From: GCA-2737665 sp044344795 | Lineage (GTDB): Bacteria; Bacteroidota; Bacteroidia; Palsa-965 | Assembly (NCBI GenBank): GCA_044344795.1 | Contig: JBIJCF010000004.1 | Span: forward strand, 1 to 64,000 | Direction: 5' to 3' | Length of the DNA stretch: 64,000 nt | Shown: positions 16,314 to 26,643 of the stretch, piece by piece | How positions within the stretch are numbered: the stretch's first letter is position 1 | Layout of the letters: each line of letters opens with the position of its first letter | The notes under the pieces: generated by a model | The model's input: only the letters and a program-made list of their open reading frames with translations | What the model was told of the DNA's origin: nothing | Database searches by the model: none | Program-made: the position numbers and the translations under genes

Positions 16314-18647
16314 TTACTTCACGACTTGAATCTTTTGAACTGATGATACAGTTCCAACCTGCACACGCACGAAGTAAATTCCTGCAGCTTCGTTGCTCAA
16401 ATTAATTCCTGCAACTGAACCCGACTGCACACCGTTGATTTGTTGTGTCATCACTACTTTTCCTGCAACGTCAGTTACAACAATAACAGCTTCTTCAGCC
16501 GCAGTGTTGAACACGATATTCAGCAATCCGTTCGTTGGATTTGGATAAACACCAAATGACGATGCCGCATTTTCAGCAATACCCACACAAGCATTAACGT
16601 TTACAACAACTGTTGAAGTTCCGGTGCATCCATTATTATCAGTAAAGCTGTACACGATAGTTTGAGCACCTGCTCCTATAGAAGGATCGAAGCTGTTACC
16701 ACTCACACCCGGACCGCTGAACGCGCCGCCGGCAGGAGTTCCGGTTAAAGTTACGTTAGCGTCATCCAAACAAACTGTTGTTGCTGATGCAGATGCGGTT
16801 GTTGTAGGATTCGCATTCACCACTAACGCAATAGTGTCGCTTGAAGTACAACCGTTGCTGTTAACTACAGTTACGTAATATGTTCCGCTTGTATTTACGT
16901 TTAATGTTTGTCCACTGGAATTGTCATTCCAGATGTAAGTAGAACCTTGGTTCTGTGCATCCAAAACAACGTTGCCGCAAACCGAGCCGTCGTTACCTAA
17001 ATTCACCACAGGATTGGCCAACAAGGTAACGTTGATGGTATCTGAATTAGAACATCCATTTACATCTATTACGGTAACGTTGTAAGAGCCGTCAGCTGTA
17101 ACAACTTCTGTTTGTGCAGTTCCGCCTGAACTCCACACATAAGTTACTCCGGCAGGACCTGCATCTAAAGTTGCCGATGATCCGCACTGGTTAACATCTG
17201 TTCCTAAATCAACAGTGGGTAAAGCATTCGTAAGCACGGTTACGGTCGCAGTGTTGGAACAACCGTTGGCATCGGTTCCCGTAACGGTATAAGTTGTAGA
17301 GCCGATCGGATTCACCACGATAGTGTCGTTCGTGTTGTTGTTATTCCACAAGTACGACAAACCGCCGTCCGCGATCAACGTTGCGTTGCTGCCGTCACAT
17401 ACAGTAGTGTCCAGTGTTAATGCTGTGATAGCAGGACTTGGATTAACGTTCACTGTAATTGCAGATGTAGAAGAACATCCGTTCGCGTCGGTGCCTGTAA
17501 CCGTGTACGTGGTGGTAGAAGTTGGCGTTACAATTTCTGTTGAAGCAGTTCCACCTGAACTCCACGCATAAGATGCTCCTCCGGAAGCTGTAAGTGTATC
17601 AGCAGTTCCTTCACATACTAATCCGTTTGATGCAGTTGCAGTAATGGTAGGTAAGGCGTTCACGTTAACGGTAACTGTTGTGGAGCCTGCACATCCGTTA
17701 GGATCATTGCCCAATAAGGTATACGTGGTCGTAGTTGATGGATTTATGATTTCAACAGCAGAAGTGCCCCCTGTACTCCATATATAGTTGGTTGCACCGG
17801 ATCCGGTAAGCTGTACAGGGTCTCCATCACATATAGTGCTTGCAGAAGCTGTTGCCGTTATTTGCAATGGGTCAACCACAACGGTAGTCACAGCTCGAGG
17901 ACTGGAACATCCTGTGGTGTAGTACATTTCTACGCGAGAAATGGAGCCGCCGTTCTCCGTCCACAGGTCTTGAGGTGCAGTAGTCGTCAAAGGAAACTGC
18001 ATACCCATCCGAGCCAAGGTAACCGGTTGTCCCGCGATGGTAGTGCTTACCGGTCCTGTGGTGTATGAGTTTGTTGTTCCAGCTTGGCCTAATATCCCAA
18101 TAATATCGCCTTGAGCAACCGGAATACTTACGGGTAAAATAGTTGTGCTGGGATTATTCTGGGTTAAATACAGAACTGTAAAGCTATTCGTGGTGGCTGC
18201 ATAAAGTGGAGGCGGCCCTGCGGTAAAGCGCACTACGGCAATACTTTGATTGCCGGTGATCTCCGGCGGCGTTTTTAAACCAACGATAGTAAAATTCAGA
18301 GGTGCAGTGAAAAAATAACCACGAACATTTCCGGAGAAAGCGGATTGATGGTTATTATGTCCCATCATGGTTGGAGCCGTTTGACTGCTGGCTTCCACAT
18401 AGAAGTTGGTGTTGGTAACAAGTGGCGTAGTCGTCAGTGTAGGGCCTGTTCCAAGCAATGTACCGCCTGTAGGTTGATTGTACCATAAGTATGTTCCCGA
18501 AGAGCCTGAAGCGGTAATCGTTGCAGAAGATCCGCAGTTAACGGTATCACCTGTCGCTGTTGGTGTTATCGGGGGAGTGCATTGTGCACTTGCGCTGAAA
18601 TGCGCAGCAATAGCAAAGCCCGTGAATAGGAGTAAAGGTGTTTTCAT
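16314..18647 (-). CDS. Large secreted adhesin-like protein with Ig/PKD-like repeats and T9SS tail
   Basis: The protein has 777 residues and a signal peptide ending SASAQ. Residues about 23-90 form an Ig-like module (TATGDTVNCGSSATI, then YLWYNQPTGG). Residues about 95-260 are a beta-rich domain of unknown type. Then five to six tandem units of 65-75 residues follow, each with SGGxSYxWSSGG and TTTYTVTGTDANGCS phrases, typical of Bacteroidota PKD-like/SprB-like surface proteins. The last 80 residues are a T9SS sorting domain (FGVYPNPTNG, EAAGIYFVRV). It is probably a surface or secreted adhesin. Ala, Thr, Ser and Gly are strongly enriched, as expected for these repeats. Confidence 0.85.
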   Translation of the reverse strand: MKTPLLLFTGFAIAAHFSASAQCTPPITPTATGDTVNCGSSATITASGSSGTYLWYNQPTGGTLLGTGPTLTTTPLVTNTNFYVEASSQTAPTMMGHNNHQSAFSGNVRGYFFTAPLNFTIVGLKTPPEITGNQSIAVVRFTAGPPPLYAATTNSFTVLYLTQNNPSTTILPVSIPVAQGDIIGILGQAGTTNSYTTGPVSTTIAGQPVTLARMGMQFPLTTTAPQDLWTENGGSISRVEMYYTTGCSSPRAVTTVVVDPLQITATASASTICDGDPVQLTGSGATNYIWSTGGTSAVEIINPSTTTTYTLLGNDPNGCAGSTTVTVNVNALPTITATASNGLVCEGTADTLTASGGASYAWSSGGTASTEIVTPTSTTTYTVTGTDANGCSSTSAITVNVNPSPAITALTLDTTVCDGSNATLIADGGLSYLWNNNNTNDTIVVNPIGSTTYTVTGTDANGCSNTATVTVLTNALPTVDLGTDVNQCGSSATLDAGPAGVTYVWSSGGTAQTEVVTADGSYNVTVIDVNGCSNSDTINVTLLANPVVNLGNDGSVCGNVVLDAQNQGSTYIWNDNSSGQTLNVNTSGTYYVTVVNSNGCTSSDTIALVVNANPTTTASASATTVCLDDANVTLTGTPAGGAFSGPGVSGNSFDPSIGAGAQTIVYSFTDNNGCTGTSTVVVNVNACVGIAENAASSFGVYPNPTNGLLNIVFNTAAEEAVIVVTDVAGKVVMTQQINGVQSGSVAGINLSNEAAGIYFVRVQVGTVSSVQKIQVVK

Positions 18648-18670
18648 GTAATGGATTTTAGTTTGCGTAT

Positions 18671-18678
18671 CGAATATA
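18671..18678 (-). promoter_or_regulatory. -7-like element of the 777-residue T9SS gene
   Basis: TATATTCG on the minus strand lies 23 nt before the ATG at 18647 and differs from TAnnTTTG at one position. Confidence 0.3.
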
Positions 18679-18687
18679 CATTAAATA

Positions 18688-18719
18688 AAAAAACCGCACA
18701 CCAAGTAGTGTGCGGTTTT
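18688..18719 (-). terminator. Strong intrinsic terminator between two T9SS genes
   Basis: AAAACCGCACAC and GTGTGCGGTTTT form a perfect 12-bp stem with a 6-nt loop. Seven T follow on the minus strand. It ends transcription of the 780-residue gene and insulates the next one. Confidence 0.9.
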
Positions 18720-18735
18720 CGGTAACTTGAACTTA

Positions 18736-21078
18736 TTATTTTGTAATCTGAATTTTAATTAATTCAATTTGGTTGCCGTATAGTAGACGTACCAAATACA
18801 TTCCTTCATTTAATGAGTTCAGCTGCAACGGTTGATTTGCCTGAGCCTGCACGTTTTGAAGTAATTTGGTTTGCACCAATTTTCCTTGTACATCCATCAC
18901 TTCTACTACTGCATCGCCCGCGTAGTTTTCAAACGTTAATGTAAAAGTTCCGTTGTTAGGATTCGGGAATAATGATACAGCCGTGGTTGCATTAATTCCT
19001 GAAACGTTAGTACACGGATCAACCGTTACAATAACCTGAGCAGTATCACTGCATCCGCTGCTATCAGTATATGAATACACCAAGGTATGCGCACCCACAC
19101 CGGCAGTCGACGGACTGAATGCCCCGTTATTCATTGAAGGCCCTGCCCAGGTTCCTCCTGAAGGTACACCGGAGTATGTGATAACGCCGTCAGTTACGCA
19201 CAGTTGTGTTGGTCCGTTAGCATTAACTACAGGCAATGGGTTGACCATTACAGTATGCACTTGAGTGCCTACACAACCTGATGCATCCGTTACAGTGACA
19301 GTGTAGATGGTTAACGTAGATGGTGTTACTGCGATTTGTGAGCCGGTAAGATTTCCCGGATTCCAGTTGTAAGTATAAGATCCGGCACCTCCCGATCCTA
19401 TAGCAAAGATTACTGCAGTGTCTCCTGAACAAATCATTCCGTTGCCGTTAGCGGTAACAACAACCGGTGATGGAGATGTGATGCTCACTGTATCCGTTAC
19501 TGTGCATCCTGCAGCATCAGTAATTGCAACGCTGTATGTTCCTGCACATAAGGCGGAAATACTTGTGGTTGTATTATTTCCCGGTGTCCATAAATACGTA
19601 TAAGGCCCTGTGCCTCCGGAAGGATTGGCGATTGCTGTTCCATCGCACGATTGATTGCAAGAAGTATTGACCGCGCTTACATTCGGGATGATAGTACTTG
19701 GTTCTGTCACGTTCACCGAAGTCGTGAATGTACAACCTGCTGCATCTGTAATGGTGCAAACATAAGTTCCTGCACACAATCCCGTTGCGGTACTTCCTGT
19801 GCCTCCTGATGGAGCCCAACTATAAGTATATCCCGGTGTACCACCTGATGGAGAAACGGTTGCATTTCCGTTACATCCGCCAAAACACGAAACCGGTTGT
19901 GCCACAGCAGTTGCTGTAATTGCAGACGGAGACGTAACTACAATGGTTGATGTAGCGGTACATCCTGCAGCATCGGTAACTATTACAGAATATGTTCCTG
20001 CAGTAAGATTTGTTGCTGTTGCTGTTGTGGCGCTATTTGACCATGCGAAAGTGTAAGGTGCTGAACCATTCTGTGGTACCACAGTAGCGGTGCCATTTGC
20101 TGAATTAGAACAAGATGTTGATGTTGACGTGCTTGTTGCAGTTAACACCGGGCCGGGAACATAACTTGGGTTGACAGTTCCGTTACCGCTGTAGATTCCG
20201 TCAACACGAACACGACCCGCAGCACCATTTCCTCCAACGCCAAAGTACGGAGAGCCGGGAACCATAGATGCTCCTCCAATTCCCCCGGTCGCAGATACTG
20301 CACCCGAGTTAACAACAGTAGGTGCCCCTAAACGAATAGATCCTCCGGATCCACCGCCACCGCCACCGCAGTTTCCAGCTCCGTCTGATCCGCCATTACC
20401 GCCATTGCATTGAATAGCACCGCCGGAACCAATAGCAATAGAAGCTGTAGATTGAATCATGATCGCGCCTCCGCCGGCGCCACCACCGCCACTGCCGCAG
20501 CTAAATCCGCCTGACCCGCCACCGCCACCTGATCCAGCAAAGAAAGGAGCAATAGTGGTATTGCCATAGCTTGGACCACCGAATCCTCCGGATGGATTTC
20601 CTGATGATTGTCCGGTAGCGCTATAACCTGCGCCACCTCCGCCGCTCCACTGATTTCCTTCGTTGCCTACCCCTCCGGATCCTGCGCCCGGTGACGCCTG
20701 CATTGCTCCTAAGCTTGTGCTGTACGTGCCATTCCCTCCGTTTCCGCCTCCTGCAACACCAATACCGCCTGTGCCTGCTGCAGAGAAGGTAATTCCATTG
20801 GTTCCATTGCCACCATTGGCAGCCAGGATACCGTTGATGGTAACTGCGCCCGTGCAATGCACTTCTAGCGGCACAGAACCGGTAACGTTTACCGTAACAC
20901 TGGTGTTAATATTGAACGTCGTAAAGTTGTACACACCACCCGCTAAAGTGGTGTTGGAGGTGGCGTTGAATGCACCGTTCGCCCCGGTGCCGCCGTTAAA
21001 ACAGGTTTGTGCAATGCCGGACGCCGCCAGCAATAATGCACTGCCCAATAATTTGAAGTTGAGATAAATTTGTTTCAT
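18736..21078 (-). CDS. Glycine-rich SprB-repeat adhesin with T9SS tail
   Basis: The protein has 780 residues with a signal peptide ending GIAQ. Residues about 25-300 are very glycine-rich (runs such as GGGGGSGG and GNGGNG) interspersed with short hydrophobic beta segments (VYNFTTFNINTSVTVNV), suggesting a glycine-rich fibre or beta-helix. Residues about 315-620 hold four SprB-type repeats (NGTATV, YTYSWAP, LCAGTYVCTITDAAGC). The last 80 residues are a T9SS sorting domain (SLFPNPNNG, NEGMYLVRLLYG). SprB repeats occur in gliding adhesins of flavobacteria, so a surface adhesion role is likely. A strong terminator separates it from the neighbouring repeat protein. Confidence 0.87.
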   Translation of the reverse strand: MKQIYLNFKLLGSALLLAASGIAQTCFNGGTGANGAFNATSNTTLAGGVYNFTTFNINTSVTVNVTGSVPLEVHCTGAVTINGILAANGGNGTNGITFSAAGTGGIGVAGGGNGGNGTYSTSLGAMQASPGAGSGGVGNEGNQWSGGGGAGYSATGQSSGNPSGGFGGPSYGNTTIAPFFAGSGGGGGSGGFSCGSGGGGAGGGAIMIQSTASIAIGSGGAIQCNGGNGGSDGAGNCGGGGGGSGGSIRLGAPTVVNSGAVSATGGIGGASMVPGSPYFGVGGNGAAGRVRVDGIYSGNGTVNPSYVPGPVLTATSTSTSTSCSNSANGTATVVPQNGSAPYTFAWSNSATTATATNLTAGTYSVIVTDAAGCTATSTIVVTSPSAITATAVAQPVSCFGGCNGNATVSPSGGTPGYTYSWAPSGGTGSTATGLCAGTYVCTITDAAGCTFTTSVNVTEPSTIIPNVSAVNTSCNQSCDGTAIANPSGGTGPYTYLWTPGNNTTTSISALCAGTYSVAITDAAGCTVTDTVSITSPSPVVVTANGNGMICSGDTAVIFAIGSGGAGSYTYNWNPGNLTGSQIAVTPSTLTIYTVTVTDASGCVGTQVHTVMVNPLPVVNANGPTQLCVTDGVITYSGVPSGGTWAGPSMNNGAFSPSTAGVGAHTLVYSYTDSSGCSDTAQVIVTVDPCTNVSGINATTAVSLFPNPNNGTFTLTFENYAGDAVVEVMDVQGKLVQTKLLQNVQAQANQPLQLNSLNEGMYLVRLLYGNQIELIKIQITK

Positions 21079-21142
21079 GTGATTTGATTTGTTTTGTAAT
21101 ATAGAAACAAAAAATTAATTGCAGCAAGGTGTTTTGAAAATA

Positions 21143-23104
21143 TCAATTCAATACGACACGACCTAATTGAGAAGCGAAATGTTTCTTCGCTTTGAGCAGA
21201 GTCATTAATCGTTGTTGTAATATCAATTGATCATCATACTCCGTCGCTTCACGCAATTCCTTTTGTGTATCGTGAATTAATAGTTCCAAACGTTTTAAGC
21301 GAAAACTATCTAAGGCATGTTGTGCTCCGCGTTTCAATTGTTGCTGCTCAATGGTTACGTAAATATGATGACGTTGCCATTCGGATAACTGATACGGAAT
21401 AGAAATTAAATCAACTGCCAGAGAACTGATTGTTGAGTCGGAATAATTAATGAAATACTCTACGGACGGCGTTACACCTGCATCATCCACATGTTGTTTG
21501 TACAAATCAATAATGGATTTATACAATGGAGTTTCAAATATCATGTGTTCGTCGTTCAATTCGTGCAGCATGAATTCTGCAAGCGTAACCTGAATCTCCA
21601 TTGCTCTACCTTCTTCATCTTCGGTTTCTGCAGTGATAGGTTCCATGCCGTAATTGAATAATAAGCGCACAATTTCACGCTCTTGATACTCTGTTCGTGT
21701 CTGCTGTTGGAGTGCAGGTTGTTCTGCCGGCTTTGCTGCTGTGTCGGGAACAAACGTATCAGGTTCGGAGGTTGTTTCCTTTTTCTTCTCGAAATTCTTC
21801 CTGCGAATTTTATTCAATTCGTTGAGCAATGTTTGCTCTTCGATATTCATAATGCGACTGCATTCTTTTACGAATACACTACGCGTTATATTGTCCGGTA
21901 TCAGCGCGATGCTGTTCACCATCTCCCGAATCAATTCTGATTTACGAATCGGATCGTTTTGTGTATCCGCAAGTAATAATTCAGTTTTAAATGCAATAAA
22001 GTCTTTCGTGTTATTTTTAATAAATTCACGGAATTCTTCACTGTTTACTTTTTTCGAATAAGAATCGGGGTCGTCATTTTTTGGGAACAACAACACGCGC
22101 ACATTTAACCCTTCTTCCAGAATTAAATCAATTCCACGGAAAGAGGCTTTAATTCCCGCAGGATCGCCATCGTACAGAATGGTGATGTTATTCGTGTAAC
22201 GGCGAATTAATCGTATTTGCTCAATTGTTAACGCTGTTCCGGATGAAGCCACCACATTTTCAATTCCGGCTTGATGCATGCTGATAACATCCGTGTAACC
22301 TTCTACAAGGAAACAAACATCCTCCTGAATAATGGCTTTCTTCGCGAAGTACAAACCGTACAATACATTCGACTTGTGGTACACTTCCGTTTCCGGAGAG
22401 TTGATGTACTTCGCAACTTTCTTGTCGGTCTTTAACGTTCGCCCTCCAAATGCAATTACTCTTCCGCTGGCATTGTGAACCGGGAAAATTACACGTGCTT
22501 GAAAACGATCGAAATATTTTTCTTTGTTCTCTTCGTTTTGAATGGTAAGTCCTGCGCGAACCAGGTATTCCAGTTTGTATCCTGCAAGAACAGCATTGTC
22601 GGTTAAATCGCGCCATGCTTCGGGTGAATAGCCCAGTTGAAATTTCTCGATGATGTCAGGACGAAATCCCCGTTCCCGAAAATAACTGAGTCCGATAGCT
22701 TTGCCTTCTTCTGTTTCGTGTAAATTTTTCGTGAAATGCTTCTGGGCATATTGCAGCACGACGAAAATACTTTCACGATCATTGTCGCGTTGCAACTGTT
22801 CCGGATTGCGCTCTTCCTCTTCAATGGCAATGTTGTATTTCGTTGCCAACCATCGCAACGCTTCCGGATAAGAAAGGTGTTCATGCTCCATGACAAAATT
22901 CACGGAGTTGCCGCCTTTCCCGCAACCGAAACATTTGTAAATACCTCGTGAAGGAGAAACATTAAACGACGGTGTCTTCTCATTATGAAACGGACACAAA
23001 CCGATCATGCTTGCGCCGCGTTTTTTTAACGACACAAATTCTCCTACCACTTCGTCTATACGAGCAGTATCCAGAATTAAATCGACCGTTTCCTTTGGAA
23101 TCAT
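21143..23104 (-). CDS. dnaG: DNA primase DnaG
   Basis: The protein has 653 residues, normal for the family. The N-terminal CHC2 zinc finger is complete: CPFHNEKTPSF (near residue 37) and CFGCG (near residue 58). The primase core has FGGR, the TOPRIM acidic motif LVEGYTDVIS near residue 268 and the distal ILYDGDPAG. The C-terminal third is helical and would contact the DnaB helicase. It makes RNA primers for replication. Its ATG is 122 nt from the start of the divergent PKD/T9SS gene. It is not in the rpsU-dnaG-rpoD arrangement seen in some other phyla. Confidence 0.96.
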   Translation of the reverse strand: MIPKETVDLILDTARIDEVVGEFVSLKKRGASMIGLCPFHNEKTPSFNVSPSRGIYKCFGCGKGGNSVNFVMEHEHLSYPEALRWLATKYNIAIEEEERNPEQLQRDNDRESIFVVLQYAQKHFTKNLHETEEGKAIGLSYFRERGFRPDIIEKFQLGYSPEAWRDLTDNAVLAGYKLEYLVRAGLTIQNEENKEKYFDRFQARVIFPVHNASGRVIAFGGRTLKTDKKVAKYINSPETEVYHKSNVLYGLYFAKKAIIQEDVCFLVEGYTDVISMHQAGIENVVASSGTALTIEQIRLIRRYTNNITILYDGDPAGIKASFRGIDLILEEGLNVRVLLFPKNDDPDSYSKKVNSEEFREFIKNNTKDFIAFKTELLLADTQNDPIRKSELIREMVNSIALIPDNITRSVFVKECSRIMNIEEQTLLNELNKIRRKNFEKKKETTSEPDTFVPDTAAKPAEQPALQQQTRTEYQEREIVRLLFNYGMEPITAETEDEEGRAMEIQVTLAEFMLHELNDEHMIFETPLYKSIIDLYKQHVDDAGVTPSVEYFINYSDSTISSLAVDLISIPYQLSEWQRHHIYVTIEQQQLKRGAQHALDSFRLKRLELLIHDTQKELREATEYDDQLILQQRLMTLLKAKKHFASQLGRVVLN

Positions 23105-23226
23105 TGGGATCGTGAAGATACCGAAAAGAACGCAACTGCACAGATCATGATAGCTGCCTAGGTCTTTTGGTGATGAAGGAATTATGAATTATATTTGGTT
23201 TCATCCCCTCAACAACATATTTGATC

Positions 23227-26200
23227 ATGATCAAAAGGATACTCTTTTTGTTCGGGATGATTTTCCCTCTCGTCAGTTCGGCTCAAGATGCGGTGCGTGC
23301 ATTTTCCAGTTGCCGTCCTGCAACTTCCAAAGTAGATCTTGATATCAATAATGTTCGCACGACCATGATGAATCTGGGCGACATGTGGTGGAATCTGAGC
23401 AATGCGAAGTATGAGATTCCTAAGGGGTCTCAAAAGAACTCTGTTTTTTGTGGTGCAATTTGGATGGGCGGCGTAGATGATGGCGGACAATTGCGTGTTG
23501 CTGCCATGACCTATCGCCAAACCGGGTATGATTTTTTCGCGGGTCCTTTGGATACAGCAACGGCAACCACAACAGATTCAACGTGCAACCGCTACGATCA
23601 CATATGGAAAATTAATCGTGCGGATGTAGAGGCGTTTCGCGCGAATTATCAAAATCCTTCCTACGTTATTCCTGAAGATATTCTGAACTGGCCGGGTAAC
23701 GGTGATGTTACGCAGGGACATGCTAAATATCTGGCGCCTTTTACTGATGTGGATGGTGATGGAATATATAATGCGCGCAACGGTGACTTTCCGGCTTTTG
23801 CATTAAACGGAACTAATAACTGCGATTATCATTTGTTGGGCGATCAAAGTTTGTGGTGGGTGTTTAATGATAAAGGAAGTTGGCACTCAGAGTCCGGCGG
23901 CGATCCGTTCGGAGTGGAAGTACATGCTACCGCATTCGCATACAAAAGCACTCAGGAGCATTTAAATAATGCGACATTTATTCGGTACAAAATCATCAAC
24001 CGTTCAGTAGACACGTGGAATGACTATTGGTTTGGACAGTGGATGGATAATGATATTGGAGATTATTTGGATGATTATACCGGATGTGATGTAGCACGCG
24101 GATTAGGATATGCGTACAATGGAGACCTGAATGACGGTCCCGGTCCACAATCGCAGCTGGGTACTTATGGGGCGCATCCTCCGGCAGCAGGTGTAGATTT
24201 TCTAAAAGGAACACGCGCAATCGAAAATGATTTTCAGGATAACGATCATGATTACGCAATAGATGAATCGGGCGAAACACACGTGTTATCTGCTTTTAAA
24301 AGGTATGACAGCGATTTCACAGTAATTGGTAATCCGGAGAATTACGTGCATTTTTATTACTACATGAAGGGGTTGTGGATGGACGGATCGCCACAAGTAT
24401 ACGGAGGGAACGGATACGGATACGGAATTCCTGCTATGTACATGTATTCCGGAACATCAGATATCATGGGTTGGGGAACAGGAGGTGTGTTAATGCCCAA
24501 CTGGACAGAAGTCTCTGTAGGAAACACACCGGCCGATCGGCGATTCATTGCGAGCGTTGGTCCCACTGTTATGGAACCCGGCGAAGTTGAAATTGTAACG
24601 GTTGGTGTTCCGTGGGCGCGTGATACCAACGGCACTAATTTGGATGCGATTACAAAACTGCAGGAAGCCGACGATTACATTCAACAACTCTTCGACAATT
24701 GTTTCAACACTTTGAGTTGCGCTGATTTCGCTGCTCCGGAGTTTTCTGTGGTATCGAATTTCGGCATGTGCCAGTTTACTGCTGTTGCAAAAAGCGGAAC
24801 CTATGAATGGGATTTTGGTGACGGCAAAACATCTACCGGCAAGCATCCTATGCATGAATATAAAGAGTCGGGCGAATATGTGGTGTGCCTTACCGTGCGC
24901 AGTGCGTGTGATACGGCGACTGTTTGTGATACGATTTTAATTGAAGTGTATGAGCACGAGTGCGGACCTTCATTGGTGCGTTACGAAGGAAAAGGTAACG
25001 GCATCATGTGGTTGGACATGACGAAAGAAAGTATCGATGCCATCATGTCGGCTCCCGACCATCAGGTTTTATTCCCTAAATACGAAGGCACTCGCGGACC
25101 GGTGAAAGTTACGTATGAAGATTATAATCAGTTGCAAGATGGTGAATACCGCATTGCGTTAGACAGCGTCACGAATACTGCACATTGGCGCATGTGGAAA
25201 GTGGGCGACACAGATACTATTCGTTCAGATTCTTCCATACAGTACAAGAACAAACAATACATTCCGCAATACGGTATTGCCATCACCGTACAACAAGTTG
25301 CGCAACCCGGGCTACAACGCAATCCCAATAAAAATGGGGTGTTGGGCTCATCTATGACTTTTGCAGATCCAACTAAAAATTGGTTAGGTGGTATTCGAGA
25401 TGACGACTTCAACGGCTCCAACAATTGGATACGAGCGGGAAACCGAACCGGCACAGGTGTTTGTGTAGCTGAATTTAATGATCGTTCCATTGGAGCTAAT
25501 TTTATTGATCCTGAAGAATATTATGAGAAGATAGTTGATGGAACGTGGGGCCCCTACCGTTTATGTGCCGATAATATTACGCCAACAGCGACACAGCCGT
25601 GTTATGAAACCGGACCGGGCTTCCCGAATGCGACGACAACTGCTGCTAATCGTATGGAGAATTTGGCGAACGTAGATGTAGTGTTCACCGCAGATAAATC
25701 GAAGTGGACCCGCTGCGTGGTTTTTGAAATTGGTTCCAACGCACAGTTGAATGAAAATTTGACGTTGCCGTTTTTAATGCGCTCTCATGCATCCGTGGAC
25801 AAGGAAGGCAGAACAGTAGCGGATGGTGCGTTGTCAGACCCGAACAATCCGGAAGCTGCAGATTACATTGGCGCTACAGGCATGGGTTGGTTTCCCGGAT
25901 ATGCGATCAATATTGAAACCGGAGAACGTTTGAATATGGCGTTTACAGAGAACTCTGCGTTGGTTGCAGAGAATGGAAGAGATATGTTGTGGAATCCGAC
26001 TTCAACGGTTCGTGCTCCTTTAGGTGCAACGCTTTGGGGTGGTATGCATTATGTCTATGTGTTCAATCATAACGGTGATGCGATTTATCCGTCAGGAGAT
26101 TTGGCGGGAGAATTGAGAGATGTGCCTCGCTACGATGCGGGAAAGATGATGTTTACGATCATGAATTCAAACGTTGCCACTCAGGAACGTACCGAAATAT

Positions 26201-26637
26201 TTCGTGACGCGTGTTGGGTAAATGTGCCCATGCTTAATCCCGGTCATCAATTGCTGGAAACCGATGTTACGGTGAAACTTCGTATTCAAAAACCGTTTGC
26301 CAAATACGCCACGTCAACAAATCCGTTGAACAATGATTTTCCGTTGTACGGTTTTAGTATCGATAAAGCGAATTTGGGTTGCAATATGTACGAAGGCAAC
26401 GTGCAGGTATATCCGAATCCGTTTATTGATGAATGCACGATTTTATTTCCCAACACCGGCAACTTTGAACACACGTTAGAGTTGTACGATTTGAAAGGTC
26501 GTTTGGCGCGAAGAGTGGAAGGAGTTGTTGAAGACCGCATCGTTATTGCCCGCCAAGGTTTACTGAGCGGTGTCTACATCTATGTGTTGACAGGAGCTAA
26601 CGGTAATTCGTACAAAGGGAAAATTATCGTTCGGTAA
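23227..26637 (+). CDS. 1136-residue secreted protein with PKD domain and T9SS tail
   Basis: Start ATG 23227, preferred over the in-frame TTG at 23221. The signal peptide ends VSSAQ. Residues about 20-495 form a large unrecognised domain that begins like other Bacteroidota exoproteins (NNVRTTMMNLGDMWW, then SVFCGAIWMGGVDDGG) and contains an Asp-rich, possibly calcium-binding DVDGDGIYNARNGD. Residues about 500-575 are a PKD domain (YEWDFGDGKTSTGKHPMHEY). A further 450 residues are unrecognised. Residues about 1050-1136 are a T9SS sorting domain (VQVYPNPFIDE, LLSGVYIYVL). It is probably exported and surface-exposed. Function unknown. Divergent from dnaG, convergent with the MORN lipoprotein gene 6 nt away. 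Confidence 0.83.
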   Translation: MIKRILFLFGMIFPLVSSAQDAVRAFSSCRPATSKVDLDINNVRTTMMNLGDMWWNLSNAKYEIPKGSQKNSVFCGAIWMGGVDDGGQLRVAAMTYRQTGYDFFAGPLDTATATTTDSTCNRYDHIWKINRADVEAFRANYQNPSYVIPEDILNWPGNGDVTQGHAKYLAPFTDVDGDGIYNARNGDFPAFALNGTNNCDYHLLGDQSLWWVFNDKGSWHSESGGDPFGVEVHATAFAYKSTQEHLNNATFIRYKIINRSVDTWNDYWFGQWMDNDIGDYLDDYTGCDVARGLGYAYNGDLNDGPGPQSQLGTYGAHPPAAGVDFLKGTRAIENDFQDNDHDYAIDESGETHVLSAFKRYDSDFTVIGNPENYVHFYYYMKGLWMDGSPQVYGGNGYGYGIPAMYMYSGTSDIMGWGTGGVLMPNWTEVSVGNTPADRRFIASVGPTVMEPGEVEIVTVGVPWARDTNGTNLDAITKLQEADDYIQQLFDNCFNTLSCADFAAPEFSVVSNFGMCQFTAVAKSGTYEWDFGDGKTSTGKHPMHEYKESGEYVVCLTVRSACDTATVCDTILIEVYEHECGPSLVRYEGKGNGIMWLDMTKESIDAIMSAPDHQVLFPKYEGTRGPVKVTYEDYNQLQDGEYRIALDSVTNTAHWRMWKVGDTDTIRSDSSIQYKNKQYIPQYGIAITVQQVAQPGLQRNPNKNGVLGSSMTFADPTKNWLGGIRDDDFNGSNNWIRAGNRTGTGVCVAEFNDRSIGANFIDPEEYYEKIVDGTWGPYRLCADNITPTATQPCYETGPGFPNATTTAANRMENLANVDVVFTADKSKWTRCVVFEIGSNAQLNENLTLPFLMRSHASVDKEGRTVADGALSDPNNPEAADYIGATGMGWFPGYAINIETGERLNMAFTENSALVAENGRDMLWNPTSTVRAPLGATLWGGMHYVYVFNHNGDAIYPSGDLAGELRDVPRYDAGKMMFTIMNSNVATQERTEIFRDACWVNVPMLNPGHQLLETDVTVKLRIQKPFAKYATSTNPLNNDFPLYGFSIDKANLGCNMYEGNVQVYPNPFIDECTILFPNTGNFEHTLELYDLKGRLARRVEGVVEDRIVIARQGLLSGVYIYVLTGANGNSYKGKIIVR

Positions 26638-26643
26638 TTACAA

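Noticed and set aside
20621..21067. Open frames opposite to and in other phases of the glycine-rich gene
   Set aside because: They are shadows of a glycine-codon-rich sequence, giving Pro/Ala- or Arg-rich products without family resemblance.
16314..21078. Direct repeats as a possible CRISPR array
   Set aside because: The repeats are degenerate, about 200 nt apart and in frame; they encode protein repeats of surface proteins.
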